Source: Dendrobium chrysotoxum (Eukaryota; Streptophyta; Magnoliopsida; Asparagales; Orchidaceae). From it: a DNA stretch of 64,000 nt. Every line of letters begins with the position of its first letter. Position 1 is the first letter of the stretch. Shown here in pieces: positions 10,601-23,681 of the stretch. A program made the translations under genes and the position numbers. A model generated the notes under the pieces. The model saw only the letters and a program-made list of their open reading frames with translations. It had not been told where the DNA came from and searched no databases. The DNA is taken from the NCBI GenBank assembly GCA_019925795.1, contig CM034311.1, forward strand, positions 5,442,126-5,506,125, written 5' to 3'.

Positions 10601-13600
10601 AACTTAATTTGATCCTACTTAACGTAGTGACACCCTAAGGACAATAATTAAGGACCCGTCTAGCGAACTTAGAAAAATTCTAGGAGCTAGGGTAGAACCT
10701 TCATTGACTTGAAACTTGAAACACTCAAACTTAGTGACATCCTAAACCTCTCAGAATTTTCTAAGAATTTTTAGGGCCTTTTAAATCCCTTAATTAACAA
10801 ACCCTAATTTGCCCCTTAAATAGGGTCCGATAATTTCAAAAAACTCTAATAAATCTAAATTAACTCCAAAAATTACCCATAATATATCAAACTCTCTAGA
10901 ATTTATCCCTTAATCTTACAAAATAAAAATCCCCATAATTAAACTTTAATTTAAATCTTAATTTAATTTTGATTAAAAATTACTCTTTTAATTAAATTAA
11001 ATAATTAAAAATTATTAAAAATTTCAAATCCCCCCCAAACACTTGGGAACACTTCATTAGGTCATTCCTGACCTTTGGGGATGATTCCAAAAGGTTTGGA
11101 GCTGATTTGGATAAAAAATCCCTAAAAGAACCTCTTAATTAATTAATTTCGATAATTTATTAATTACCCATACTTTAAAAATTCATAACTAATCCTAGAA
11201 AATTTCAAATTGAGCAAACTAAAAGGCATTCAACTCAAATTAAAATCTAGTATTTATTAAAAATATTAGGATTCTAGAAACCAACTTAAATCAAAAAGTC
11301 AATAATCCGGTTAAACTTAAGTTAAAAATTAGGTCAAAACTTTGAAAATTCATAACTTAATGTAGAAAAATCCAAACTGAGCATACTTGTAGTCTAATTG
11401 ATCAGGTTAAGGTCTATTATGTTATAAAAATGCTAACTATTCATGAATCACTATCAAATAAAAAGTCAACGTTATGCCCATTTGACTTAGCAGGTAGGTT
11501 AACCATGAACTTTCTAGAACTCATTGACTCGACTTAAATTTCAGATAACATCACTCTAAGCCTTAAGTTAACTTCCTAACCTAATAACAAATCATTTAAT
11601 ACACCTCCTCTTTTAATCTCTAGCCAATTAAATTAACTTAATCAATCCCGATTGCTATTGGGCGACCTAGGCCTACGAGGCTATTAACTTAGCCCCAAGG
11701 AAGATGAAATAAACTTCATAGCCTCAGTGAGAAATAAAGATAGTAATCACCTAACCATTAAAATATACCTAATTTAATCTTTAATGCATTAATACTTAAA
11801 CTCAAACCTAAACCTCCCCCTCAAACATTCAACAAACTTGAACACTAGATAACTTCAACTAACTACCTAGCTTAGGATCTATCTCAATTACACAGTCTTT
11901 TACACACACACATAAAATTGTTTGCTAAGGCACCACTTTTAGCTCTATGCTAGATCGGTGTTTACTTTTTTGGTGTGTGCCGAGTTTTCTGGATTTTCAC
12001 TACATGCTGTGATTGAAAAATTAGTTGATGTGTTTGTTTACTTTTACTGCACTCTGTGACTTGATGTGATGGGTGATAGACTACTCATAGGTTAGGATTG
12101 ATCTTTGATACTAACAATGTCTTTTATAGGTGGCCATGCTCAGGCAATACTAATAAAAGGGGGGTTAAAACTCATAAATAAATCATATTAATGCTTGCTA
12201 TAGGTGCTTTAGTCGCTTAACCCCACCCCCCCCCCCAAGAATAAATGAGGGCTAGTATAAATTATAAACATAATTACTACAGGTGATTCAGATGCCTAGC
12301 CCTTAAATAAATAAGAGCATGTCCAAGCGTGGCTAGCATGAGTATTTTATTTTCTATATATATAACTGCTTGGGATTGACATGATGATTAACTGCTTAGA
12401 ATAACCTTGCAGAAGAGTCTAGAACTTTTTTTATTTCATATTAATGTAATTCATTTATAATATTATTAAGAGTTGTGAAAGTGTACGTTTGAGTGGGGAT
12501 TCACGGATCCAAAGGTTGGATTTTAAAGTGGAAAGGACACCCATTATAAGGATAGTCCTTTTCTATTTAGAAGTCCAAATTTGGATCATTTTACTACCCA
12601 AGGTGGAAGGGATAACCTCCCCTTTAGGGGAGAGTTTTTCTTCTCCACATTGGGTATCCAGCTACAACAAATCCAATGAGCCTGAAGAAAGAAGACCGGG
12701 GAGCCTGAAGAAGAGAAGATCGAGAGGTTGAAGACAAAGAGTATCCCACTCAAAGTTACTTGCGTCTGTTCTAGGATTAGAAACCCGGGTTATTATCAGT
12801 AGTACTCGGCCACTTTACTTTTCTACAGACCCTGATTTATATTAAAGGGCAGCTGGCCTATGGATATTTATTTGATTAATTTAAATATTTATTATGTTTA
12901 ATTTGATGTTGATTGTGATTAGCATTTGCATGCTTTTTAATTTCTTAGTGTTTGTGTGCCACTTTTGTTTTAGCCTAGATTCGATCGGAGGCTCGTAAGG
13001 ACACATAAAAATTCTTCTACTTAAATTAAAAATAATTTTTTTTAAGATAACATAGGAGCTCTAACGCTTTTAAAAAGTAAGTCTGGGACCGCTGGGAGTT
13101 TGCATAGCATATTTTCTTCATCATTCTTTTCATTTGTTAGGCCGCTCCCCGCCTGCGGATTTTGGCAGACCACCTGGCCTATGAGGGTGTAGATCTATTA
13201 AAGGGAGTCTGTATACCTTAGGATAAAACCTATTTTTAAGCCTTTTTTTAAAACTGCTTCATATACATTTCAAAAATCGAGTCAATCAGCATGCATTGCA
13301 TTAGAAATCAACTTAAAAATGAGTCTAAGACTTTAATTGCATTTGTTCTAGCATTTTCACCCTACATAAGTACAAGGCCACTTAAGAACTTTTTTAGATG
13401 TCGCCTCAAATTCAAAAAACTAAACCACCCACCCATCTTTCATAAATGACTGGACTCATGGTTTTAAATCAACTAGGTGGTTAGATAACTCCCCAATCCA
13501 AGCTGGGGTAAGTCCAAGTTTTGCATTGCATTAGCTAGGATACGAGTGTTAGTGTTGTATAACACTAAACCCACTATATTTAGGGTTCAAGGCTACTATA

Positions 13601-13788
13601 CTCGATATCTCATAGTATGCCTCATCGATGGTTAAGTCCTCTATCCTTCAGAGGCTATAAATCCTACCTATTTGCATCACATGGATGCGCCACCTCCATC
13701 ATTCTCTCCTGCATGCTCTGAGTGTATGATTTTCTTTTTCTCCAATTTCTTCTCATTACCCTAGTTCCTCTGGATGCTGATGTGAGCC
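10600..13788. repeat. Coding-poor repeat family, copy A
   Basis: Collinear short blocks match copy B at 21780-25350: 11041-11095 with 22155-22210 (GGTCATTCCTGACCTTTGG), 11645-11735 with 23095-23190 (GCCTACGAGGCTATTAACTT), 11990-12080 with 23440-23520, 12489-12760 with 23835-24090, and 13140-13200 with 24465-24530. There is no recognisable protein, so the family is a non-coding LTR or a non-autonomous element. Orientation and ends could not be fixed. Confidence 0.75.
12132..12324. other. Nested stem structure in repeat copy A
   Basis: Outer arms GGCCATGCTC (12132) and GAGCATGTCC (12315) can pair. Inside are two smaller stems: GGGGTTAA with TTAACCCC, and GGGCTAG with CTAGCCC. Copy B has the same plan at 23581-23681 with one inner stem. 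See the findings for the compensatory change. Confidence 0.6.
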
Positions 13789-14237
13789 GTGTATGTTGAC
13801 TAAGCTAAATTGAACCTTTCCTTTCCTTTTGAGTAGGATTTTCTAGTCTTCTCCCTATGTGTTAATCCCATTTGAAAGTATAATATAGGATCCTTAATCG
13901 AGAGTCTTCTCAGACTCTGGTTTGAGATGTAATTAACCACGGGGGCTTGCGCCCGTGAGAAACTCAATCCCACTATCAAATAAATCCCACTCAAGCTGAT
14001 GTATTGGGTGGGGGAAACCCCGTGAATCCGATCAGGTTATATATATTATTACCCATTGAGGTACGTAGGTGAGATTTTCTATCCTCAATGGTTAATCATA
14101 TGCATGATCTAATTTTCCCTCCTATTGGCCCGCTTGCGAAAAGCGAAGAGGCTTGCAATCATTTTGTCCCACGGGATAGTACGGTCGTACCCCCTGCATT
14201 CTGTTCCCCGTTGAGCGGTGTTCCTTTCGGAGGTCCA
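13789..14237. repeat. Dispersed repeat R1, copy 2 (unfilled copia site)
   Basis: It matches 8644-9093. Here GAGCCGTGTATGTTGAC is continuous, which shows the sequence before the copia element inserted in the paralogue. Similarity stops near GGAGGTCCACA. Confidence 0.8.
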
Positions 14238-16600
14238 CAATGGGCCGAAGGGTGATCCTTTAAATAAAAAGTTGGTGGTGTAATCCTAGTTGTATCTTGT
14301 AACTGATTAACTTAATTAAGCTAACAAGTAGAGGGTGACGACTCATAAATAATTATTAAAAACCACCTATAAAAATAAATAATTAATATAAGGTAAGATT
14401 AACAAATGGATTGCTATGACAGATAATCGATGTATGAAAGAAAAAAACCACATAAAGCTAGATTATCTTGCCTTATTTTTTATAATTATATTTATGATTG
14501 AATTTAGATGATAATATATTGAATTGATCAATTGATATAATTGAAATTGTACTAATGTAATATAGCATAACATATTGATATGATTTATTGGGTGATACTA
14601 CTGTTTACCATATGTCTTATAGTTTGATCGATCTCTTTTGATTTCACTAATCATATTGATTTTATTATTAATTTTTAAGATTTTTATTACTCATATAAAG
14701 TAATGATTGATATTTATTAGAACTAAATGTACATATTGATTCTTTAATCATACATTAAAAGTAGTGATAGAGTTTTAATTTTCTACTAGGCTTTTTAGCT
14801 CATTATATGGATTTAATGATTTCAGGTCAGGGAAGGGGTCAAGATCATGAGAAGTGATACTGATAAAGATCATCAAGTTCTTCTTTAGATTTTGCTCTAC
14901 ATTTTCTTTTATTCTTTTGTAGTCAGTAGTTTGTAATAGATTAGTGATTATACTGATCTCCTGGCTATTGCATATTAATTTTGGGAGAATGAATATTGTG
15001 TAATATTTTGATGTATTTAATTATTAGTTGATTTCACTGGATATATATTTATTAATTTGATGATTTATAGAAGCTCTGGTTGATTAATTAAGAAGATAAA
15101 ATAGATAATTCCTCCCAATTTAAATTTGGGGCATTACAGAACTCCCTCAAGGATAATCTCTCAACCTCACCTTATTCCTCTCCATAGTGGTTTGGACACC
15201 CTCACAAGTAAGGAGACACCTCTCCCTCTCCAAAGCTCTCTTTCACAAAAAAAATGTATCGAGCTACTCACTTGAATCCTTTTTAATTTTATGAAAATAC
15301 TTGAGTTGGGCTATTTAAATCAAACTTTAAATCTCAATTTTATATTTTTAATCATACAGTATATGTGTGTATCATACTATCTGATTAGTTAAACACTCAT
15401 TTCTAAGTTATATAAGATTAGACTATACAATAAGTAATTATACAATATTATCAGCTATATTGAATCAAGGGTTGTCATCCAGAACTAACCATGGTTCATC
15501 CAACACATGTTATATTAAATCATACTAGAAAATTTGAAATATACAATACGTTTGCCAATCAAGATTTGATCCTGATTTAATTATATAATCAACGGTCCAA
15601 ATTAGGCAAGATTCATTGATAATTGTACAGTGCAAAATTTTTTATTCAATACAATTACATCAAAATTCAAAATTCAAATTTGCCTAAATTTGGTAACTCA
15701 GATTCAACACAAGAATTTTATCGAAATAACTGATCATCATGAATGAACTTAGGTAGTATAGTATGATTAGATATACAGGAATTTAATTTAATTATTTCAA
15801 TTAAACATTTAATTTAATTTCTGAAAGAATAAATTGTACATCATAATTAGAATCATATAGTACAATTTAACAGAGAATTTAAGTGTTTAGGATTCATCTA
15901 TACTTGTGAGTTTGTTCTCAATTGTCTTTCTAATATACACTTAATCACATAAATGACTCAAAAAAGTAAAATACAAACTTTTGTTACAAGTTTAACTAGA
16001 CTCAATGCTATAATTTCTTGAGTTTACTACTTTGACTCAGTTATATGTATGTTGTACCTATGAAGTTAGTAGCACAAAAAACATGTAATATATATAAAGT
16101 AGGGTGCAAAAATTGATTTAACCAATAATGTTTGAAATTATCAAAACACTAGGTTAGGCTCTTGAATTTCAACATTTTGTATTTTTATGATTCTATTTCT
16201 GGCCCATCTATCTTGGATGAATGTGAGAGGTTATCTTTGGCCCCATTTGCTTTATGCAGGTGTGGGAATTTTAAGGGAGTCATAAGTGGGAGTGGAATTA
16301 TAAAGGAATTTAGGAGGTTCTCCTTCACTTAGTAAAGGATGATTAGAGTAGACATAAGTGAAAGTGGAGTTTTAAGCAAGCATCAAGGCATGCATATTAC
16401 AATTTGTATGTTGCATATTCTATTAAACAAATACATGAATATAAGGATTATTCTAGAAACTAAAATGAATTTAAATACAAGAAATGTTCAGTTGATAAGT
16501 ATAATATATTAGTCTTGTATAAGTACACTCTGATGCTTCTGTGAAATGTACACAATAGAAGTACATGTGTGTTCTATTATGGTAATCAGTACCTTCTATC
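14238..16600. other. Unassigned DNA, no gene seen
   Basis: AT-rich sequence. A possible LTR-type end TTGGGGCATTACA is at about 15125-15137, preceded by CCTCCCAATTTAAA, similar in style to chromovirus LTR ends, but no partner end was found. Otherwise nothing recognised. Confidence 0.5.
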
Positions 16601-16607
16601 ATTTATG

Positions 16608-16730
<123 letters not shown>

Positions 16731-16741
16731 ACACACACACA

Positions 16742-17099
16742 AAAAGCAAACTCAGACATGTCTCTAAAAAAAGTAATAATTATTTCATGTTTCTTTAATC
16801 TTAAGATTTAGAGTTTTCATAAATAAATTGCAAGATATGGGTATTTCCTATAATAATTAATTGATGTTTAAAATTTTAGGGAAAGGAAAGGGCCTAGTTG
16901 AGTGAGGTCATAAGGAGCGAATCATTAAGGATTTTCTGTTAAGATATTTTACAATCTAACTTATATTATGGTTGAGAAATCTAGGATTATGAATTCAATT
17001 CTTCCCTTATATTCTAGGGAATCATAGTAATTCATCATGTGCAATATCATTAAACTCATATAGGAATGAAGAGATCACAATAGGTATTTGAGTTTCATT
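16742..17099. other. Unassigned DNA next to the gypsy protease relic
   Basis: No gene is visible. If the minus-strand gypsy relic continued, RT would be expected here; it is absent, so that relic is truncated at or near 17100. Confidence 0.5.
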
Positions 17100-18148
17100 T
17101 TAGTATGGGGTTACTTCTTTTACATGTAACAATTGAAGAATACTCAAATCAAAAAATAACTTTTTCAGAGTTCTATATCCTATAATTTCTATTGGTAAGG
17201 TTACAAAAGTTGGCAGAATAGTGGTGCTTGAATTAGGATCAAGATTGATAATATCATCCTTAGCTATAATAGCATTTCCTATAAGAATCAATTGAATCTT
17301 AGCATCTTTCTTTGGTGTGGTTTTTGGTTTCAAATCAAAATTTGTCTTATGAGTGCTATAATAACTGCCTTCTCCATAAGCTTGACTAGTAGGATGGTTT
17401 TATTATTGTGTTTAAAAATGTTAGTATTTTCTTTACCATAAAGATTAACATTCAGGTCAAATAACCAAGGTCTTCCTACTAAGATGTGGGAAATATCCAT
17501 GGTATCCTCACACCATATTTGATCTTTATAGCTATCAATCAATAGAAACCATGCATTTATGTGTGATGGGGAGAGAGGTATGGTCAACTGACTTTAAAAG
17601 GTTCAGGGTGTGGTTCAGCTTTGAGATTGCTACTAGTGATGGTGTGGGTTGAGATGATATTTATTGCACTAACTCTTTCTAGAACTAATCTACATCTCTC
17701 ATTAAATTTCACAAAAATACTAAAAATATTCTTCCTTCTCCAATTATCTACCTCATTCTTAGCTACAGTTAGGTATCTCGTTACAGTGAGGTGAGGGTCA
17801 TTTATACACTTTAATTAAATAATGTGATGTCCTCATAAACTTCTTCTAAATCATTATCTATGGGGTTCTCTATTTCTTCTAAGAATAAGATTCAGTCTTT
17901 ACATTGATTTTGCATGTGACCCTTCTTATGACACTTAAAACATATTAATTTTTTTAGTTATTTTTAAAACTTCCTTCAATAGAAGTTTTGTTTGATTGGG
18001 TTGGGTCAGTGGTGCTATGGTTTTAACAATAGATTTGTTAGAATAAGTGGAGGCAGTTTGAGTCCTACCCTTAAAGAGATATGTAGCTTTCTTTTGTTAC
18101 TTGACTAAAAAATTATAATGAAAAACTTCTTCTAAGGTCTAAGGGTTT
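17100..18148 (-). pseudogene. Ty3/gypsy zinc knuckle and protease relic
   Basis: Read on the minus strand, a CCHC knuckle (CFKCHKKGHMQNQC) lies at about 17897-17945 and the end of the retroviral-type protease at 17330-17590, with WCEDTMDISHILVGRPWLFD, the usual gypsy protease C-terminal motif. Stops and shifts are frequent. It is the downstream half of the gag found at 27533-28340; the two halves are parted by the solo LTR at 18154-27527. RT, RNase H and integrase are missing. Confidence 0.85.
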
Positions 18149-19629
18149 ACTAGTGTTTTCCCATGAGCCTTGGTGTAGCCCACCTTGATTTTGATAATAA
18201 CAAATACATGTTTTGTGTGACTAATGTTACAAATTTAGTGTTTCAGGTCTTCACAGATGACCAAGCCAAACCATGGGGTAAGATGCTTAAAGCTTGGGTG
18301 GAGACTGGGTTTGGGGTACTTTTATTATAAACACTTAACAATGATTTAATCACAACAAATGTAATCACTAATTAATTAATTTCATGCATATTTCATTTCA
18401 CAACATCAAGCATTAGATAATCATTTTTATCTTGATGTAAAACTAGATTTATTGATGGTAAACTTGTTAACTAGTTCAATTTGTGCTTACCATTCTTTTT
18501 TTGGCATGTCTCATGACTTCATGTGATTTCCAAATTCATAATTTATCATTTCATATTACTTATTTTTGGAATTTGCACTTCGATTTTCATAATTTTTAAA
18601 AATTTAAAAACATTCCTAAAATAACTCGCATATAAATTTTATATTTAGTGCCTCTTTCATTTCTTTCATTTGGATTAATATTTTGTTGAGTTTATGTGTG
18701 TTAATTAATTATTAATTATTTTAATTAAACTTCTATAGTTTAATTAAGTTAATTAATTAAGTAACCTCCTCCCATGTCAAATTTTAAATCCCTCCTTAAG
18801 AATTTTATTTTAGGAAATCTCTCTAAATTAGGAATTTTATTTTAGGAAACCCGATCTATTAAATGCCTTTAATTAATCTTTTTAATTTATTTGATCTCTA
18901 TTACACGTCATCAATCCATGAGATCAATTCTCATTGAAAGATTTGAAATCCGTCTTTCCTATTATTCTCTAGCCAAAATTTCCATTAAATCTCTTCCTAG
19001 TCATTTTATTATCCTCCTTAATTCCTTCCTATTTTATTATCCTCCTTAATTCCTTCCTATTTTATTATAGGGCCTGATTAAACTGTTGACCTCATTTTTG
19101 TATGAGGTCACTAGGACCCACTTGGGTTTATTTTTAGTGACCTAATAATGGGGAGGTGTCCACCCCTCAGTCATAAAGGTCCTAATAAAGACCTAATTAA
19201 ATCCCAGTCAAACCCAGCTCTACCTTTTAATTTAATCTTTAATACAGCCTTCAATCAACATTCAATCAAACTTCAAATCATATCCAATTAATTTTAATCA
19301 TTCATTTGATTTCCATTGATATGAATGATTCAAGGTCAATCATTTAACTCTTAAATCAAACCCAAATCCTACATTCCAAATCAAACCTTCAAGGTCAAGG
19401 ACCTAGGTTCTGAAACCCTTTCTGGGTGAACTTTCTGTCACCTAGAAACCCAGTCAAGTGACCTTCAAATCATGATCCATCAATTGCATATTGTCTAGAC
19501 ATATCTCTAGGAACAACCCTTCAAATTTGAGCTCAATCTGACACTTCTAACTCCAGACACTGAATTTTTTCCCAAAGGCTGCAAAGCCTTCAGTTATTTA
19601 CAGCCTATACCACTAAACTTGCCATCCGG

Positions 19630-20385
19630 TGGAATTTGACCTTGGGATGCCTTCCAAACCTTTCAACCATTTCCATGACCTTTGTTATGACTTTTTGACC
19701 AATAACCTACACTATGCTGGACCCAGTTTGACCCAATGTTGACTAGGGGTCAAAATGACCAAAATGCCCTTTATAGAGGTTTTTGGTCTTTTCCCCAAAG
19801 TTCAACATGACCTTCCCATATAAACCTTAAAAAACTATCCCAATGGATCCTAAATATCATTAGGAACATATTGGATTCAAACTCAAGTCTTGGTTTGACC
19901 TGGTTGACCAAGTCAACCAAGGTTGACCAAAATGCCCCTTAAGGTTTCAAATGCCAATTTCAATCCAAATGACCTTACCAATGCATGGCACCACCTCCAT
20001 CGATCTCAAAATGCTCATTTGAACCTTTTGACCCAAAGTCAACCCATGGTTTGACCAGGTTGACCAAGTCAACCATGGTTGACCAAGTCAACCATGGTTG
20101 ACCAAATCAAACCTTAACCTACATTAAGGTCAATTTCAATGCTTGAACCCATTTTAAATCAAATCAATCCCTCAAAATCATTCAATTGGACACCCTTGAC
20201 ATGTCCAAAGCTTTCCAAGCTAGGCTCCCCCTTGGGTTGACTTGGTCAACCCATTTGGAGGAGTCAAAACCTTCTCCAAACCCTTTTAAGCATATGGAAA
20301 GAGGCCAAATCATGGCCACATCACCAAGCCACCTTGGAAATCCATGGCTTAATCCAAAATCTACTCAAACCTGATAGAAATTGAC
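19630..20385. promoter_or_regulatory. Cluster of W-box motifs, TTGAC[CT] on both strands
   Basis: By eye at least 20 TTGAC[CT] sites occur here, counting both strands. The densest part, 20026-20105, alternates GGTTGACCAAGTCAACC units, in which each unit is an inverted pair of W-box cores. W-boxes bind WRKY factors in plants. Whether these act as such is inference. Confidence 0.6.
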
Positions 20386-22741
20386 CCATTTCCTCTCTTA
20401 AGAAGTCCTAAGCCAACTCCCTAAACCAAGCCAAGCATTGGTTCATCCAAATGGGGGAAAAGATGTGGTCCCTTTTTCCCATGGACCAAGAGAGGTCACA
20501 CTCACCACCAACCCTATTCCCTAGCTTTTGGTAGCTTAGGGGACACTTGTCATGCATCCAAACTCCCTCCAAATAAGTCAAGACCATCCAATCCAAAAGC
20601 CAAGGGTTAAGGTGGGAGAAACCTAACCTAAGAGAGAATATTTTTTATTATTCACTTTCCCTCAACTCTCCCTCAACTCGCCTCCAGCCTCCAACCTTCC
20701 TAAATTCTTCCCCATCCTCTCCATCCATATCCAAGGCTTTCCAAAGCTTCTTCCCATCATTTCCAAGCCTCAAATCACTATTTTAGTGAGGGGAGAACAT
20801 TCTAGAGAGAGAAATAGGATTTTCCAACACAACTTTTGATCCAGAAAGATCTAGCTCTTAATGTCTTCATCAAAGTTGTAGAGGATCACTGTAGCTTTAT
20901 AATGAGCCCAAGATCTCAAAAATGTGACGGCTGGATTGTAAGTTATATTTAAATTTCAATTTGAAACTGCTTAAAAATTTCATTTCTTGGGGTCTCCAAA
21001 CTCTAGGCAATGAAAGTTCATGTTCCCATGAAAGTTCTTGGGTTTCAAATTTCGTTAAATTTTGACGAGTATTTTGAAAGTTAGGAGTATTTCAATTTTC
21101 TAGTTCATTTTGAACTAAAACGGCCTTGATCGATCTCGGCCGTCCGATTTTATATCTTTCTCGATTGGATGGCTAGGGGTTAGTGATGGCGTGGATAGGT
21201 GGTTGATAAACAGTACTTCTCATGTCAAAATGCTACACGCCGTCGCCATTTTGGCGCCGATCATTGCCAATGATTGGCGCCGCTTACTAATGGACTTAAA
21301 AATTCAAAAAAAAAGTCTTAACTTTCAAAATTCATAGTAAATTAATTTCTCCACCAAATTAAGTATTTTTGGGCTCGTTGGAAAGATAATTTAGTCTAGT
21401 ATTTATTAAAATTAATTTTGAGTTGATTTGCTTACTAGATTGTGAGATATTTCTTTTTCTTTGAAATCAATTTTTTATGATTTTCTCACAATCCAGTGGT
21501 CAATTGAGCCCCAAATTTTGGTGGAAGGTATTTGGGTATCTTAAGCATGCACTATAATTTTCTCAGGTTCAGATACCCATTGAATTGCTGTGATGTGAAT
21601 TTTTAAGGTAATGGGTCCATTTTAGACCCAAAACTTTGAAAATTCATAACTCCCTTTTTCTGTAGAATTAGGCTGCATAACTTTTGTGGTGTGATTGCAT
21701 ATGTATAAAGGTTAGACAAACCAAATTTCATGCCTATTTGAACAGTAGAGACACATAGGAAAAATAATTAAGGAAAAATCTAGAAAATTTAGAAAATTCC
21801 TAGGGGATTCTACACACACCCAATAGGGGTGAAAATTGATCACAAAAGGCTTAGTGATATCAAGTACCTTAAGTTTAAATTTCATTGAATTTGGAGGTCA
21901 TTAAGTTAGAAAATTAATTACCCAAAGTTTCAGCCCTTTTAAGGACCCAGAAAATTCAAAAAAATACAATAAATCCAAATTAACTCTAAAAAATACAAAT
22001 AATATCTCAAATTGACTAGAACTTAGTCCTCTACCTAGAAAACATAAAAGCCCCTTGACTGGACTCCTAATTTAACTTTAATTTGACTTTTAATGAAAAC
22101 TAATAATTAATTATATTAATTAATTAAAAATATTAAAAATCCAAAATAATTTCCAAACACTTGGAAACACTACCATGGGTCATTCCTGACCTTTGGGATT
22201 GATTCCATGCTGTTTGGGATGAGTTTGGATCAAAATAATAAAAACCTTCCTAATTAAGCAATTTTAAAAATTGAAATAATTAAGGAAACTTTAAAAATTC
22301 ATAACTAATTACAAAAAAATTCAAATTAAACAAACTTAGTGTCAATCAACTCCAATTAAGGTCTAGTATTTTCTAAAAATGTCAAACCTCCAAAATTTGG
22401 TCAAAGTAAAAAAGTCAATATTTTGGTCAACCATAGTTCAAATCTAGGCCCGAACTTAAAAAAATCATAACTTTTCATAAAAAAACTCCAAATAGAGTGT
22501 GCTAACAGTATAACAACTCATCATAAGGTCTAATATTTATTAAAAATTTGAAACTTATAAAATTAACTTTAAATTGAAAAGTCAACTTTGGACCCCTTAA
22601 TTAACATAATTAAATAATTCCAATAATTTCTAAAAATCCAATAATTCATTAAAATTCCAGAAAACTTTAATTTGATTAATAAAACACTCAACTAACACTC
22701 AAATTCATAACAAACACTCCTAAGATAAAGTTTATTGGATG

Positions 22742-22993
22742 GACTACTCCGGGCTACGGGGCTAAGTGTCCTAAGGAGGCCTGGTTCCTCGAGCCTGGTG
22801 GCACAACGCCACGAATGAATTTAATGGAGTGTTAAACATCAAAATTAAGTTACTTTTAATTATTTAACTAAATTAAAATCCTTAATTCAACCACATCAAT
22901 AAGGTTTTTAGGATAGACTACTCCGGGCTGCGGGGCTAAGTGTCCTGAGGAGGCCTGGTTCCTCGAGCCTGGTGGCACAACGCCACGAACCTA
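22742..22993. repeat. GC-rich module duplicated at 174 bp spacing
   Basis: Two copies of an approximately 74-bp block begin GACTACTCCGGGCT at 22742 and 22916 and end with GTGGCACAACGCCAC, a 5-bp stem with a 5-base loop. They differ at very few bases while the AT-rich DNA between and around them has diverged. A related module (GCCTACGAGGCTATTAAC) lies at 23124. Confidence 0.8.
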
Positions 22994-23580
22994 TTGATGG
23001 AAAATATAAAATAATTTAACTTTTAAAATCAGTAATTAACTAACTTAATTAATATTAATTGATCCTTAATTTTCAACAAACTAAATCAACTTAATCAACC
23101 CCGATTACTACTGGGTAACCCAGGCCTACGAGGCTATTAACTTAGCCCCAAAGAAGGTGAAATAAACTTCACAACCTCGGTGAGCAATAAAGGTAGCAAT
23201 TATTTAACAATTAAAATACATTTAAATCAAACTTTAACTCATTAATACTTAAACTCGAACATAAAGTTCTCTTTTAGCCTTTAACAAACTCAAACATTAA
23301 ACAACTTCAATCAAGTACCCTATTCAGGATCTACCCTAGCCACACGACCTACTACACACACTTTAGTTGGTTTGCTAGGACAACCGACTCTAGATCTAGG
23401 CTAGGCCGGTGTTTATTTTTCTACTGTGTGCTGGGTTTTTTGAGTTTTCATTGTATATTATGATTGAAATTGATTGATGTGTTTGTTTACTTTTACTGCA
23501 CTCTATGAATTGATGTGATGGGCGATTAGATTACCCTTAGGTTAGGAATAATCTGGATGCTCACTGAATTTTCTGTAGGT

Positions 23581-23681
23581 GGCCACACTCATGCAGGATA
23601 ATAAGGGGGGCTAAATAAATAATAAATATAAATGTTACAGGTGCTTCAGTTGCTTAACCCCCAAATAAAAAGAGCGTGGCC
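23581..23681. other. Nested stem structure in repeat copy B
   Basis: Outer arms GGCCACACTC (23581) and GAGCGTGGCC (23672) pair at nine of ten positions. An inner stem joins GGGGGCTAA near 23606 with TTAACCCCC near 23654 with one mismatch. It lies in the same place in the repeat as 12132-12324. Confidence 0.6.

Noticed and set aside
15110..15140. Chromovirus LTR end TTTGGGGCATTACA
   Set aside because: No second end, primer site, purine tract or target duplication could be matched to it.
20186..20596. 62-codon ORFs on both strands in the W-box region
   Set aside because: No start context, no family, and they fall in a non-coding repeat copy.
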